Shown: piece by piece, positions 8,101 to 14,024 of the stretch | Layout of the letters: every line of letters starts with the position of its first letter | Numbering within the stretch: the first letter of the stretch is position 1 | NCBI GenBank assembly: GCA_018262385.1 | Contig: JAGSPQ010000003.1 | Span: forward strand, 1 to 18,226 | DNA length: 18,226 nt | Source: Myxococcaceae bacterium | Lineage (GTDB): Bacteria; Myxococcota; Myxococcia; Myxococcales; Myxococcaceae | Reading direction: 5' to 3' | The notes under the pieces: generated by a model | What the model was told of the DNA's origin: nothing | The model's input: the letters and a program-made list of their open reading frames with translations, nothing else | The model's database searches: none | Position numbers and translations under genes: made by a program

Positions 8101-8138
8101 TCGCTCACCGGCTCACCTTCTTCAAAGCGCTGATCTGA
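5133..8138 (+). CDS. Peroxisomal-type multifunctional enzyme (SDR + R-specific enoyl-CoA hydratase + three SCP2 domains)
   Basis: A 1001-residue fusion collinear with the eukaryotic peroxisomal D-bifunctional protein (MFE-2/HSD17B4). Residues 1-305 are a short-chain dehydrogenase: NAD-binding TGAGNGLG (15-22), NNAG (98-101), catalytic S151, Y164 and K168. This would oxidise (3R)-hydroxyacyl-CoA. Residues about 320-600 are a hot-dog hydratase 2 (MaoC-like), with [11 protein letters not shown] containing D501, N503 and H506, followed by [11 protein letters not shown]. Three SCP2 lipid-transfer domains then follow (about 634-741, 768-875, 897-1001), joined by Ala/Pro/Gly linkers. The human enzyme has only one. 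Copies 1 and 2 are very alike (shared [19 protein letters not shown]), while copy 3 is divergent. ATG 5133 follows GGAG by six bases. The thiolase gene begins 34 bases downstream. Likely role: beta-oxidation of branched, very-long-chain or sterol-side-chain acyl-CoAs; substrate unknown. No peroxisomal-type SKL/AKL end. Confidence 0.93.
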   Translation: MSNELRFDGKVALVTGAGNGLGRAHALLLAARGAKVVVNDLGGTATGGGKSSAAADKVVAEIKAAGGEAVANYDSVEDGAKIVQTALDTFKRIDIVVNNAGILRDTTFHKMTQEDWDLIYRVHALGSFRVTHAAWPHLRDQGYGRIIFTASAAGIYGNFGQANYAMVKLGLVGLSSTLALEGAKKNVHANVIAPLAGSRLTETVLPKELVDQLKPELVSPLVAWLAHDSCEENGGLFEVGGGFMGKLRWERTEGKCFPVGRPLTPDAVAAAWGEITDFSKTTHPTNVNEALMPAIENLSKKSKGGNEFIDVDKALGYEMKPLETQYTERDLALYALGVGAAQNPLDPSDLKLVYEMGDGFVGLPTYAVIQPINAILKQAAEGETAPGLNYGLDRILHGEQYTEVFRPLPPNAKLRHHAKIKDIFDKGKGAVVVTEINTFDATTNEQLFRNDVTMFVRGAGGWGGDRGPSADVNTPPDRPPDAVVTEKTAANQALLYRLSGDWNPLHVDPDFAKAFGFEKPILHGLCTFGFAGRHVINGMAKGDARLFKSIKVRFADSVFPGETLKTEMWKESDLRIVFRCTAVERNKVVISNAAVELFKEVPTAKRAPAPVAAAAAAAPAAVAAAPAASESLTAADVFGAIRGWVEQNPDVVGRVQNLYHFKLTAPDSQWTVDLKTGKGAVTEGASGKADCTLEISNSDWLDVVSGKSDAQKMYFAGKLKISGNVMASQKLEFLKKLDKSTLKKSGGGAAAPAAAAPTAAAGGSATTAGVFDYIRAYVEQTPDLIGKVGFVFHFKISGPDTTWTLDLKNGKGKVAAGLEGKPDCTLEISDADWQAMTSGKADAQKLYFGGKLKISGNVMASQKLEFLKKIDPTKLAPASAPIAAAAAPAAAPAAGSKSKAIFKALTERIAKTPTLVSEVGAVLQFKVKSPEGAWVVNLKDAKGSVTEGLDPKATTTLTISDEDLAELATTGAVKEFFMAGKLRVDGDAKVAHRLTFFKALI
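7032..7757 (+). repeat. Tandem SCP2-coding repeat, copies 1 and 2
   Basis: Copy 1 (7032-7355) and copy 2 (7434-7757) are about 400 bases apart start to start and code for very similar SCP2 domains. The similarity holds at DNA level, for example GCACCCTCGAGATCTCC and AAGCTGAAGATCTCCGGCAA occur in both. The third SCP2 segment (7821-8135) matches only at protein level. This points to a recent duplication or ongoing gene conversion between copies 1 and 2, on top of an older one. The repeats could allow loss or gain of a domain by recombination. Confidence 0.8.
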
Positions 8139-8172
8139 TCCGCGCCAAACCAATCAAAGGAGACAAAAAATC

Positions 8173-9351
8173 ATGGGACGCAAAGTGAATGTGATTGGCG
8201 TGGGAATGGTGAAGTTCGCGAAGCCCGGCGCCTCGGACGAGTACGACGTGATGGCGGCGGCGGCGACCAAGAGCGCGATCGCCGACGCGAAGATCGACCC
8301 CAAGCAGATCGAGCAGGCGTTCGTCGGCTACGTCTACGGCGACAGCACCTGCGGTCAGCGCGCGGTCTACGCCGGGGTGGGCCTCAACGGCATCCCGGTG
8401 GTGAACGTGAACAACAACTGCTCGACCGGCAGCAGCGCGATGTTCCTCGCCCGCCAGGCAATCGAGGCCGGCGCGGAGTGCGTGCTCGCGCTGGGCTTCG
8501 AGAAGATGGAGAAGGGCGCGCTCGGCTCGAAGTTCGACGACCGCACCAACCCGCTCGAGAAGTTCGTCGAGGTGATGGCCCGGGTGCAGGGCTTCAACCA
8601 GGCGCCTCCCGCCGCGCAGATGTTCGGCGGAGCGGGCCGCGAGTACCGCTGGAAGTACGGCACCAAGCGCGAGACCTTCGCCAAGATCGCCGAGAAGGCC
8701 CGCAAGCACGCGACCAAGAACCCGTACGCGCTGTTCAACCAGGCGCTGTCGGTCGAGCAGATCCTCGCCTCCGACGAGGTGTTCGATCCGCTCACCCGCT
8801 TCCAGTGCTGCCCGCCCACCTGCGGCGCGGCGGCGGCGATCTTCTGCAGCGACGAGTTCGCCAAGAAGCTGAAAATCAGCAAGCCGGTCTACATCGCCGC
8901 CCAGGCGATGACGACCGACTTCCCGACCAGCTTCGAGGACTCGATGATCAAGATGGTCGGCTACGACATGGCGAAGGCCTGCGCGAAGCAGGTCTACGAG
9001 AAGAGCGGCGTGAGCCCTGAGGACGTCGACGTGGTCGAGCTGCACGACTGCTTCACCGCCAACGAGCTGCTGACCTACGAGGCGATCGGCCTGTGCAAGG
9101 AAGGCGAGGCCGAGAAGTTCATCGAGGCCGGCGACAACACCTACGGCGGGAAGTTCGTCACCAACCCGTCGGGCGGGCTGTTGAGCAAGGGCCACCCGCT
9201 CGGCGCGACCGGGCTGGCGCAGTGCACCGAGCTGGTGTGGCAGCTGCGCGGGCAGGCCGAAGGGCGCCAGGTGCCGGACGCGAAGATCGCGCTCCAGCAC
9301 AACCTGGGGCTCGGCGGCGCCTGCGTGATGACGATGTACCGGCGGGACTGA
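8173..9351 (+). CDS. SCP2-type thiolase (3-ketoacyl-CoA thiolase, SCPx-like)
   Basis: A 392-residue thiolase-fold enzyme of the SCP2/SCPx branch, which cleaves 3-ketoacyl-CoA with free CoA. The nucleophile is C83 in NNNCSTGSS. The SCP2-thiolase signature HDCF sits at 291-294, and the conserved histidine is H341 in [10 protein letters not shown]. No SCP2 domain is fused here, unlike animal SCPx; the lipid-binding domains sit instead on the preceding gene product. ATG 8173 has a strong AAAGGAG ribosome-binding site (8156-8162) ten bases upstream. It lies 34 bases after the multifunctional enzyme, so the pair is almost certainly one operon that performs the last three steps of a beta-oxidation round. 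Specificity for branched or sterol-derived chains is known for this family but not shown here. Confidence 0.93.
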   Translation: MGRKVNVIGVGMVKFAKPGASDEYDVMAAAATKSAIADAKIDPKQIEQAFVGYVYGDSTCGQRAVYAGVGLNGIPVVNVNNNCSTGSSAMFLARQAIEAGAECVLALGFEKMEKGALGSKFDDRTNPLEKFVEVMARVQGFNQAPPAAQMFGGAGREYRWKYGTKRETFAKIAEKARKHATKNPYALFNQALSVEQILASDEVFDPLTRFQCCPPTCGAAAAIFCSDEFAKKLKISKPVYIAAQAMTTDFPTSFEDSMIKMVGYDMAKACAKQVYEKSGVSPEDVDVVELHDCFTANELLTYEAIGLCKEGEAEKFIEAGDNTYGGKFVTNPSGGLLSKGHPLGATGLAQCTELVWQLRGQAEGRQVPDAKIALQHNLGLGGACVMTMYRRD

Positions 9352-9377
9352 GCCGCTTCTCGCTTACCGCAAGCCGG

Positions 9378-9405
9378 CCCGGGTTCGCCTTGAAGCGAGT
9401 CCGGG
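9378..9405 (+). terminator. Hairpin ending the lipid operon
   Basis: CCCGGGTTCGC (9378-9388) pairs with GCGAGTCCGGG (9395-9405) over 11 bp with two G-U pairs and a six-base loop. It lies in the 54 bases between the convergent thiolase and lyase-like genes and stops exactly at the edge of the lyase stop codon. There is no T-run, and on the leftward transcript the G-U pairs become mismatches, so it serves the rightward operon better. Confidence 0.5.
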
Positions 9406-10398
9406 TCAGGCCCGCGCGTCGACCAGCCCGCGCTGCTTGTCGTAGACCACGCCCTGGTGGGGCACCGGCCCGGCGAGGATGTAGTTGCTGCGCAGCTTGC
9501 GCCCGAGCACTTCCTCCGCGCGGGCGCCGAGGCTGATCATCTTCGGGAGGTGGATCCCGGTCTCGACGCCCATCTCGGCGAACATCCCGACCAGGTCTTC
9601 GGTGCAGGTGTTGCCGGTGTGGCCGCGGTGGTAGCCGGGGGCGCCGGTCTTCGGCTGACCGCCGATCGCTCCCAGCGAGCTGTCGAAGTACTTGAAGCCG
9701 AAGGTGAGCGCGGTGAGCGAGTTGGCGACGCCCCAGCCGCGGGTGTCGTGGAAGTGCACCACCACCTCGTCGCGGGTCATCCCGTGGCCGAGGATGTGCT
9801 CGTAGAACGCGTGCACCTGCCGCGGGTTCGCCACTCCGGTGGTGTCGCCGAAGCCGATGAAGGTCGCCCCCAGCTCCTTCCACCACTTGCCGAGGTTCAG
9901 CGCGTTGTCGACGCTGACGTCGCCGGTGATCGGGCAGCCGAAGCTGGTCAGCACCCACCCGAAGACCTGGTGACCGGTCTTGAGCGCGAGGTTGATCATC
10001 TTCTCGAGCTCCACCTTGTTCTCGTCGTGGGTCATGTTGACGTTGGCGCGGTTGTGGCGCTCGCTCGCCGAGATCACCATCGCGATCTCGTCGACCCCGT
10101 AGCCCTCGGCCTTGCTCGCCGCCGCCCGCTCGACCCCTTTGAGGGTGGTGCAGATCCCGCGGTACTGGACCTTCGGCGAGCGGGGGATGTGCTTGAGCAC
10201 CTCCTCCGCGTCGGCGAACTGGGGCAGGTACTTGGGGTGGGCGAAGTTGGTCGCTTCGATCTTGGTGAAGCCCGCCTCGACCATGCCGGTGATGATCTCG
10301 ATCTTCTGCGCGGTGGGGACGAACACGGGCTCGCTCTGCAGGCCATCCCGCGCCCAGCACTCACCCATCACCACCGACTTGGAAATATTCGAGATCAC
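9406..10398 (-). CDS. HMG-CoA lyase-like DRE-TIM metallolyase lacking the usual catalytic Cys
   Basis: A 330-residue TIM-barrel protein related to hydroxymethylglutaryl-CoA lyase. Near the N-terminus ARDGLQSEP holds the R17-D18 pair of the active site. Metal ligands fit as D18, H215 and H217 (HFHDTRGWG), and N263. In true HMG-CoA lyases the glycine-rich loop reads GGCPYA...GASGN with a catalytic cysteine. Here the matching loop starts GGQPKTGAPG (246-255), with Q248 at the cysteine position and about six extra residues before TGN; a cysteine occurs only at C265. The reaction may therefore differ, though it is probably a related C-C lyase or condensing step on an acyl-CoA. The start is GTG at 10398, after GGAGA with a six-base gap. 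It overlaps the TGA of the preceding gene (GTGA), so the two are coupled. Longer in-frame extension to 10764 overlaps a better gene and is rejected. Confidence 0.82.
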   Translation of the reverse strand: MISNISKSVVMGECWARDGLQSEPVFVPTAQKIEIITGMVEAGFTKIEATNFAHPKYLPQFADAEEVLKHIPRSPKVQYRGICTTLKGVERAAASKAEGYGVDEIAMVISASERHNRANVNMTHDENKVELEKMINLALKTGHQVFGWVLTSFGCPITGDVSVDNALNLGKWWKELGATFIGFGDTTGVANPRQVHAFYEHILGHGMTRDEVVVHFHDTRGWGVANSLTALTFGFKYFDSSLGAIGGQPKTGAPGYHRGHTGNTCTEDLVGMFAEMGVETGIHLPKMISLGARAEEVLGRKLRSNYILAGPVPHQGVVYDKQRGLVDARA

Positions 10399-10811
10399 GC
10401 CTGGTCTCCGTTCGGGCGGGCTGCGAGATGCAGCCGCGCTTGCTCTACGACAAAAGGATGGGACTCCAGCTGCATTGCCGCCGTCTCGATCGGGCCGCGG
10501 CGCAGCAGCTCGAGGCCGTGAGGCAGCGCGCTCGCCCGGGCGATCAGCGTCTGGTGGCAGGTCGTCGCGCGGGCCGGCTCGGGGGTCGGCACCGGGGCGG
10601 GGTTGAGCCGGGCGCGCTCGACGATCCGCGCCGCCTGGGCCTGGGCGGCGGGCTGCGCGATCGCGGCCCGCAGCTCCTCCACCGTCTGCGGATGCACCTG
10701 GTAGAGCGCCGCCACCGACTCGAGGTGCCCCTCGAAGAGCGCGGACTCCCCTTCGGGATGACACGCGGCCGCTTCGAGCAGCTTCACCAGCTCCACCGGC
10801 AGTTGGATCAT
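10395..10811 (-). CDS. Small unknown protein coupled to the lyase-like gene
   Basis: A 138-residue protein of unknown family. Residues 1-68 are mostly helical and acidic/Ala-rich (for example LVKLLEAAA, TVEELRAAIAQ). A Pro-rich linker (about 70-80, PAPVPTPEP) leads to a second helical part ending QARLHLAARPNG. There is no signal peptide or membrane segment. Reality is supported by the four-base GTGA overlap with the lyase-like gene and codon use like its neighbours. ATG 10811 is chosen because the longer frame, to 10967, runs across a strong hairpin and into aidB. The ribosome-binding site is weak. It might be a partner subunit of the lyase-like enzyme, but nothing in the sequence proves this. 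Confidence 0.65.
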   Translation of the reverse strand: MIQLPVELVKLLEAAACHPEGESALFEGHLESVAALYQVHPQTVEELRAAIAQPAAQAQAARIVERARLNPAPVPTPEPARATTCHQTLIARASALPHGLELLRRGPIETAAMQLESHPFVVEQARLHLAARPNGDQA

Positions 10812-10829
10812 CCGGGCTGCATACCGTGA

Positions 10830-10874
10830 CCTGAGCCCCGGTGGGGAGTCCCCCCCGGGTATTTCTGGCTCAGG
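10830..10874 (-). terminator. Large hairpin overlapping the aidB stop codon
   Basis: Outer arms CCTGAGCC (10830-10837) and GGCTCAGG (10867-10874) are perfect complements and include the aidB stop codon. Inside, CCCGG (10837-10841) pairs with CCGGG (10855-10859) and GGGG (10843-10846) with CCCC (10850-10853) around a three-base loop. It fills most of the 58-base gap between aidB and the next leftward gene. It may terminate, attenuate or protect the 3' end of the aidB message, giving different levels for the two gene pairs. There is no U-run. Confidence 0.5.
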
Positions 10875-12537
10875 CCGGAAAGGCCCGATCGACCAACTGC
10901 TGGAAGGGAACAGTTGCAGGCAGGGTCCCGAACGCCTGCCCCTTCTGCCCGCCCAGCCGCGTGGCACAGAACGCGTCGGACACCACCGCGTTGCCGGCCC
11001 GCACCAGGATCGAGCCCTGCAGACACAGCGCCAGCCGTTCGACGATCATCCGCGAGCGGACCTCGAGGGTCTGGGTGTCGGCCAGCTCGTTCATCAGCTT
11101 GTCCGCCTCTTCGTCGAGGATCCGGTTGCCGCCCCGCGCCGCCGAGATCTCGGCCACCAGCGCGGCGATCGCGGCCGGCTCGCGCGCGGCGGCCCGCAGG
11201 AAGTCGAGGCACTGGATGTTGCCGCTGCCTTCCCAGATCGAGTTGAGCGGCGCCTGGCGGTACAGCCGGGGCAGGTTGCTCTCCTCGACGTAGCCGGCGC
11301 CGCCCAGGCACTCCTGCGCCTCGTTGACGAACACCGGCGCCCGCTTGCAGACCCAGTACTTGCCGATCGCGGTCGCGACCCGGCAGAAGGCCGCCTCGTT
11401 CGGATCCCGCCCGCTGGCGTCGACCGCGCGCGCGACCCGGGCGGTGAGCGCGGTGTGGGCCTCGCTCTCCAGCGCCAGGTCGGCGAGCACGTTGCGCATC
11501 AGCGGCTGCTCGGCGAGCCGCTTGCCGAACGCGCTGCGGTGGCGGCAGTGGTGAATCGCCTGTACCAGCGCCTGCCGCATCAGCGAGCTCGAGCCGATCA
11601 TGCAGTCCTGCCGGGTGAGCGCGACCATCTCGAGGATGGTGGCCACCCCGCGGCCTTCCTCGCCGCACATCCAGGCGAGCGCGCCGTGGAACTCGACCTC
11701 GGACGAGGCGTTGCTCCAGTCGCCCAGCTTGTCCTTCAGCCGCTGAATCCGAATCGGGTTGCGCTCGCCGTCGGGAGTGAAGCGGGGCAGGAGGAAGCAC
11801 GACAGCCCGCCCTTCGCCTGCGCCAGCACCAGGAACGCGTCGCACATCGGCGCGGAGAAGAAGAACTTGTGGCCGACCAGGGTGTACGGCTGCCCCGGCC
11901 CCGGCGCGCCGGTCGGCTCGGCCCTCGTCTGGTTGCTGCGCACGTCCGAGCCGCCCTGCTTCTCGGTCATCCCCATCCCGAAGGTCGCGCCGTGCTTCTG
12001 GGCCGCGGGGATGAAGCGCGGGTCGTAGACGGAGGAAGTGACGCGCGGCAGCCACTCCTTCGCCAGCTCGGGCTGCTGCCGCAGGGTCGGCACGCAGGCG
12101 TAGGTCATCGTCAGCGGGCAGCCGGTGCCCTGGTCGGCCTGGTTGTGGAGGTAGCTGAGCGCCATCCGCGCCACGTGGGCGCCCGGCCGGTCGGCGTTCT
12201 TCCACGCGAAGCCGGTGCCGCCGTGCGAGATCGCCAGCTCCATGATCCGGTGGTAGGCGGGGTGGAACTCGACCTCGTCGATCCGGTGGCCGTAGCGATC
12301 GAAGGGCCGGAACTTCGGCTTGTTCTCGTTGGCCAGAAAGCCCAGCTGCATCAGCTCGCCGCCGACCAGCTTCCCGTAGGCGGCGACGTGGCTCTCGCCC
12401 CAGCCGCCTCCTTCGCGCGCGACCGCCTCGCGCAGCACCGGGTCGGTGGCCCAGGCGTCGTAGACCAGCGGCGGGGGCTGGTTGGTGACCTGGTGGGTGA
12501 GGAACTGCTCCGACAGTTTCGTGGGATCCTGGCTCAT
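10870..12537 (-). CDS. aidB: AidB-like acyl-CoA dehydrogenase
   Basis: A 555-residue FAD enzyme of the acyl-CoA dehydrogenase superfamily, collinear with E. coli AidB (541 residues). Shared landmarks include AVAREGGGW (38-46), CPLTMTYACVP (140-150), GMGMTEKQGGSDV (187-199, flavin/substrate region), VGHKFFFSAP (221-230), RLKDKLGDWSNAS (266-278), GGAGYVEESNLPRLYR (412-427) and NSIWEGSGNI (432-441). In E. coli AidB belongs to the alkylation-damage response, binds DNA and has weak isovaleryl-CoA dehydrogenase activity. Here the surroundings are lipid-catabolism genes rather than ada or alkB, so an acyl-CoA dehydrogenase role is at least as likely. The ATG overlaps the TGA of the preceding gene by one base (TGATG), indicating coupled translation. 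Frame extension to 13377 is only an open frame over the neighbour. Confidence 0.92.
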   Translation of the reverse strand: MSQDPTKLSEQFLTHQVTNQPPPLVYDAWATDPVLREAVAREGGGWGESHVAAYGKLVGGELMQLGFLANENKPKFRPFDRYGHRIDEVEFHPAYHRIMELAISHGGTGFAWKNADRPGAHVARMALSYLHNQADQGTGCPLTMTYACVPTLRQQPELAKEWLPRVTSSVYDPRFIPAAQKHGATFGMGMTEKQGGSDVRSNQTRAEPTGAPGPGQPYTLVGHKFFFSAPMCDAFLVLAQAKGGLSCFLLPRFTPDGERNPIRIQRLKDKLGDWSNASSEVEFHGALAWMCGEEGRGVATILEMVALTRQDCMIGSSSLMRQALVQAIHHCRHRSAFGKRLAEQPLMRNVLADLALESEAHTALTARVARAVDASGRDPNEAAFCRVATAIGKYWVCKRAPVFVNEAQECLGGAGYVEESNLPRLYRQAPLNSIWEGSGNIQCLDFLRAAAREPAAIAALVAEISAARGGNRILDEEADKLMNELADTQTLEVRSRMIVERLALCLQGSILVRAGNAVVSDAFCATRLGGQKGQAFGTLPATVPFQQLVDRAFPA

Positions 12538-13370
12538 CAGTTCTCGAGCAGCAGCGTCAGACCCAGGGGAGAGCTCGGCGAACCCGGCGCGAGCGACAAC
12601 CTCAGCGGCGAGAAGCCCAGCGCCTCGGCTCGCCGATCCTCCACCAGCACCTGCCGGGACGGAATGCCGAGGATCGCCAGCGTGAGGCCGGTGACCTGCA
12701 GCACCGTCACCACCCCCGCGAAGAGGAACTCGAGCTGGCGGCTGGAGACGTTGGAGTAGCCGTACGACGTCGCGAACAGGAACTGGCTCAGCGCGGGCCC
12801 GACCAGCGGCACCGCGTAGACCAGGTAGGTGCCCCGGTTGCGGACCACGAAGCTGGTGGTGGAGCTGGTGCCGAGCCCGGCGAACGAGTAGCCGAGCACG
12901 CCGTAGAACACCGAGAGGATGTAGCCGACGCCGAACAGCACCGGCCCGGTCACCAGCAGGGCCTTGCGGCGCTGGGTCTCGAAGTGGAATCCGGGAGGCG
13001 CCTGCTCGCCGTCGGCGTTGACGGCCGGGCCCTGGGGCCGGGTGTCGACCGGCGGTGCGAGCGGCGCATCGATCGGCGGCGGCACCGGCGGCGGCACCGA
13101 ACCGGCCAGCACGCACTGCCCGTTGTCGAGGCACTGCTCTCCGGCGAGGCAGGGAGGATTGCAGGCCGAGCGGCACTGGCCCTGGTAGCAGAAGAAGCCG
13201 GTGCGGCAGGCGGGGAAGCACTCGATCGCGGCGGCCGGAGGCGGAGGCGGCGGCGGAGGCGGCAGATCGGCCGGGGGCGGCCGCGGCGGAGGAGGCGGCA
13301 GGGGGGCGGCCAGGCTCGCGACCGGAACCAACAACGCCACGCCGAGGGTGAAGCAGACGATTCGTCCCAT
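12537..13370 (-). CDS. Cys-rich, Pro-rich envelope protein with three membrane segments
   Basis: A 277-residue protein of unknown function. Residues 1-22 are a signal peptide ending in ASLAA. A polyproline stretch (24-45) follows, then an eight-cysteine module (C51, C55, C61, C66, C70, C74, C80, C86) with the CxxxC...C...CxxGQC spacing seen in dickkopf/EB-like secreted modules. A second Pro-rich linker (91-112) precedes three hydrophobic segments (about 137-165, 181-200, 215-237) and a short hydrophobic-rich end. The Cys module should lie outside the cytoplasmic membrane, where disulfides can form. Pro-rich linkers plus small Cys modules are common in myxobacterial envelope proteins. ATG 13370 has only a weak GGGGG upstream. 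It is 40 bases downstream of rnhA and coupled to aidB, an unexpected partner. Confidence 0.8.
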   Translation of the reverse strand: MGRIVCFTLGVALLVPVASLAAPLPPPPPRPPPADLPPPPPPPPPAAAIECFPACRTGFFCYQGQCRSACNPPCLAGEQCLDNGQCVLAGSVPPPVPPPIDAPLAPPVDTRPQGPAVNADGEQAPPGFHFETQRRKALLVTGPVLFGVGYILSVFYGVLGYSFAGLGTSSTTSFVVRNRGTYLVYAVPLVGPALSQFLFATSYGYSNVSSRQLEFLFAGVVTVLQVTGLTLAILGIPSRQVLVEDRRAEALGFSPLRLSLAPGSPSSPLGLTLLLEN

Positions 13371-13410
13371 CCCCCATTTCTATCCCAAGGCGTTTTCGGG
13401 CGGGCCAGCG

Positions 13411-13848
13411 TTAACGCCGCAGCGACTGCTCCAGCCCGCGGTTGGCGAGCTGATCCGCCCGCTCGTTGCCGGGGTGGCCGGCGTGGCCCTTGACCCACCG
13501 CCACTCCACCGTATGCAGGGCGACGATCTGATCGAGCGCGATCCAGAGGTCGACGTTCTTCACCGGCTCCCTCGCTTTCGTCTTCCACCCGTTGAGCTTC
13601 CAGCCGTGGATCCACTTCGAGATCCCCTGCATCACGTAGGTCGAGTCGGTGTGCAGCCGCAGCGGTGAGGGCCGGGTGAGCGCCTTGAGCGCCTCGATCA
13701 CCGCGGTCAGCTCCATCCGGTTGTTGGTGGTCTCGGGCTCGCCGCCGCACAGCTCGCGCTCGCGGGCGCCGAACTTCAGCAGCGCCCCCCACCCTCCCGG
13801 GCCCGGGTTTCCACGGCAGGCGCCATCGGTGAAGATCTCCAGCTCCAT
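13411..13848 (-). CDS. rnhA: Ribonuclease HI
   Basis: A 145-residue RNase H-fold nuclease that cuts RNA in RNA-DNA hybrids (R-loops, Okazaki primers). The full active site is present: D8 ([16 protein letters not shown]), E46 (NNRMELTAV), D68 ([11 protein letters not shown]), H122 and D132 ([14 protein letters not shown]). All are shifted by just two from the E. coli numbering, and the length is close to the usual 155. The basic handle region [14 protein letters not shown] (78-91) is also present. ATG 13848 is chosen because the fold begins at once; the open frame continuing to 14022 has no conserved content. The stop TAA lies in a GCGTTAACGC palindrome. It appears to be the first gene of the leftward run. 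Confidence 0.95.
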   Translation of the reverse strand: MELEIFTDGACRGNPGPGGWGALLKFGARERELCGGEPETTNNRMELTAVIEALKALTRPSPLRLHTDSTYVMQGISKWIHGWKLNGWKTKAREPVKNVDLWIALDQIVALHTVEWRWVKGHAGHPGNERADQLANRGLEQSLRR

Positions 13849-14024
13849 CGCCAGGCGGCTTCTAGCCAAAGCCGCCTCGAAAGTCCTTTGGCCCGCCCTC
13901 AGGATTCTGTGATCCGCCCGCCCACTTGCCCCCGCAACCGCCGGAGTTCGCTGACCGGCGCAGCTGGTACGGCGCTTGCGCTGGGCGCGCCCGAGTTTCT
14001 TTCCAGGGCCGCCGGGGAGCACAC
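13849..14024. promoter_or_regulatory. Divergent intergenic region between rnhA and the beta-propeller gene
   Basis: These 176 bases separate rnhA (left) from the lipoprotein gene (right). The right half holds the sigma-54 promoter and a GGGGAG ribosome-binding site (14014-14019, five bases before ATG). I see no clear -35/-10 pair for rnhA and only a weak ribosome-binding site for it. Confidence 0.6.
13964..13980 (+). promoter_or_regulatory. Sigma-54 (RpoN) promoter for the beta-propeller lipoprotein
   Basis: The sequence CTGGTACGGCGCTTGCG matches the -24/-12 consensus YTGGCACGRNNNTTGCW at all but two fixed positions. GG (13966-13967) and GC (13978-13979) have the required ten bases between them. 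Predicted start is near 13990, about 35 bases before ATG 14025. An inverted repeat CGCCGG/CCGGCG (13939-13944 and 13955-13960) sits just upstream and could bind a regulator. Sigma-54 promoters need an enhancer-binding activator, so the gene is probably induced by a signal or in development. Confidence 0.7.

Noticed and set aside
10399..10764. N-terminal extension of the lyase-like protein
   Set aside because: The extension is low-complexity Arg/Ala/Gly/Pro and overlaps the small upstream gene. GTG 10398 has a ribosome-binding site and begins the fold.
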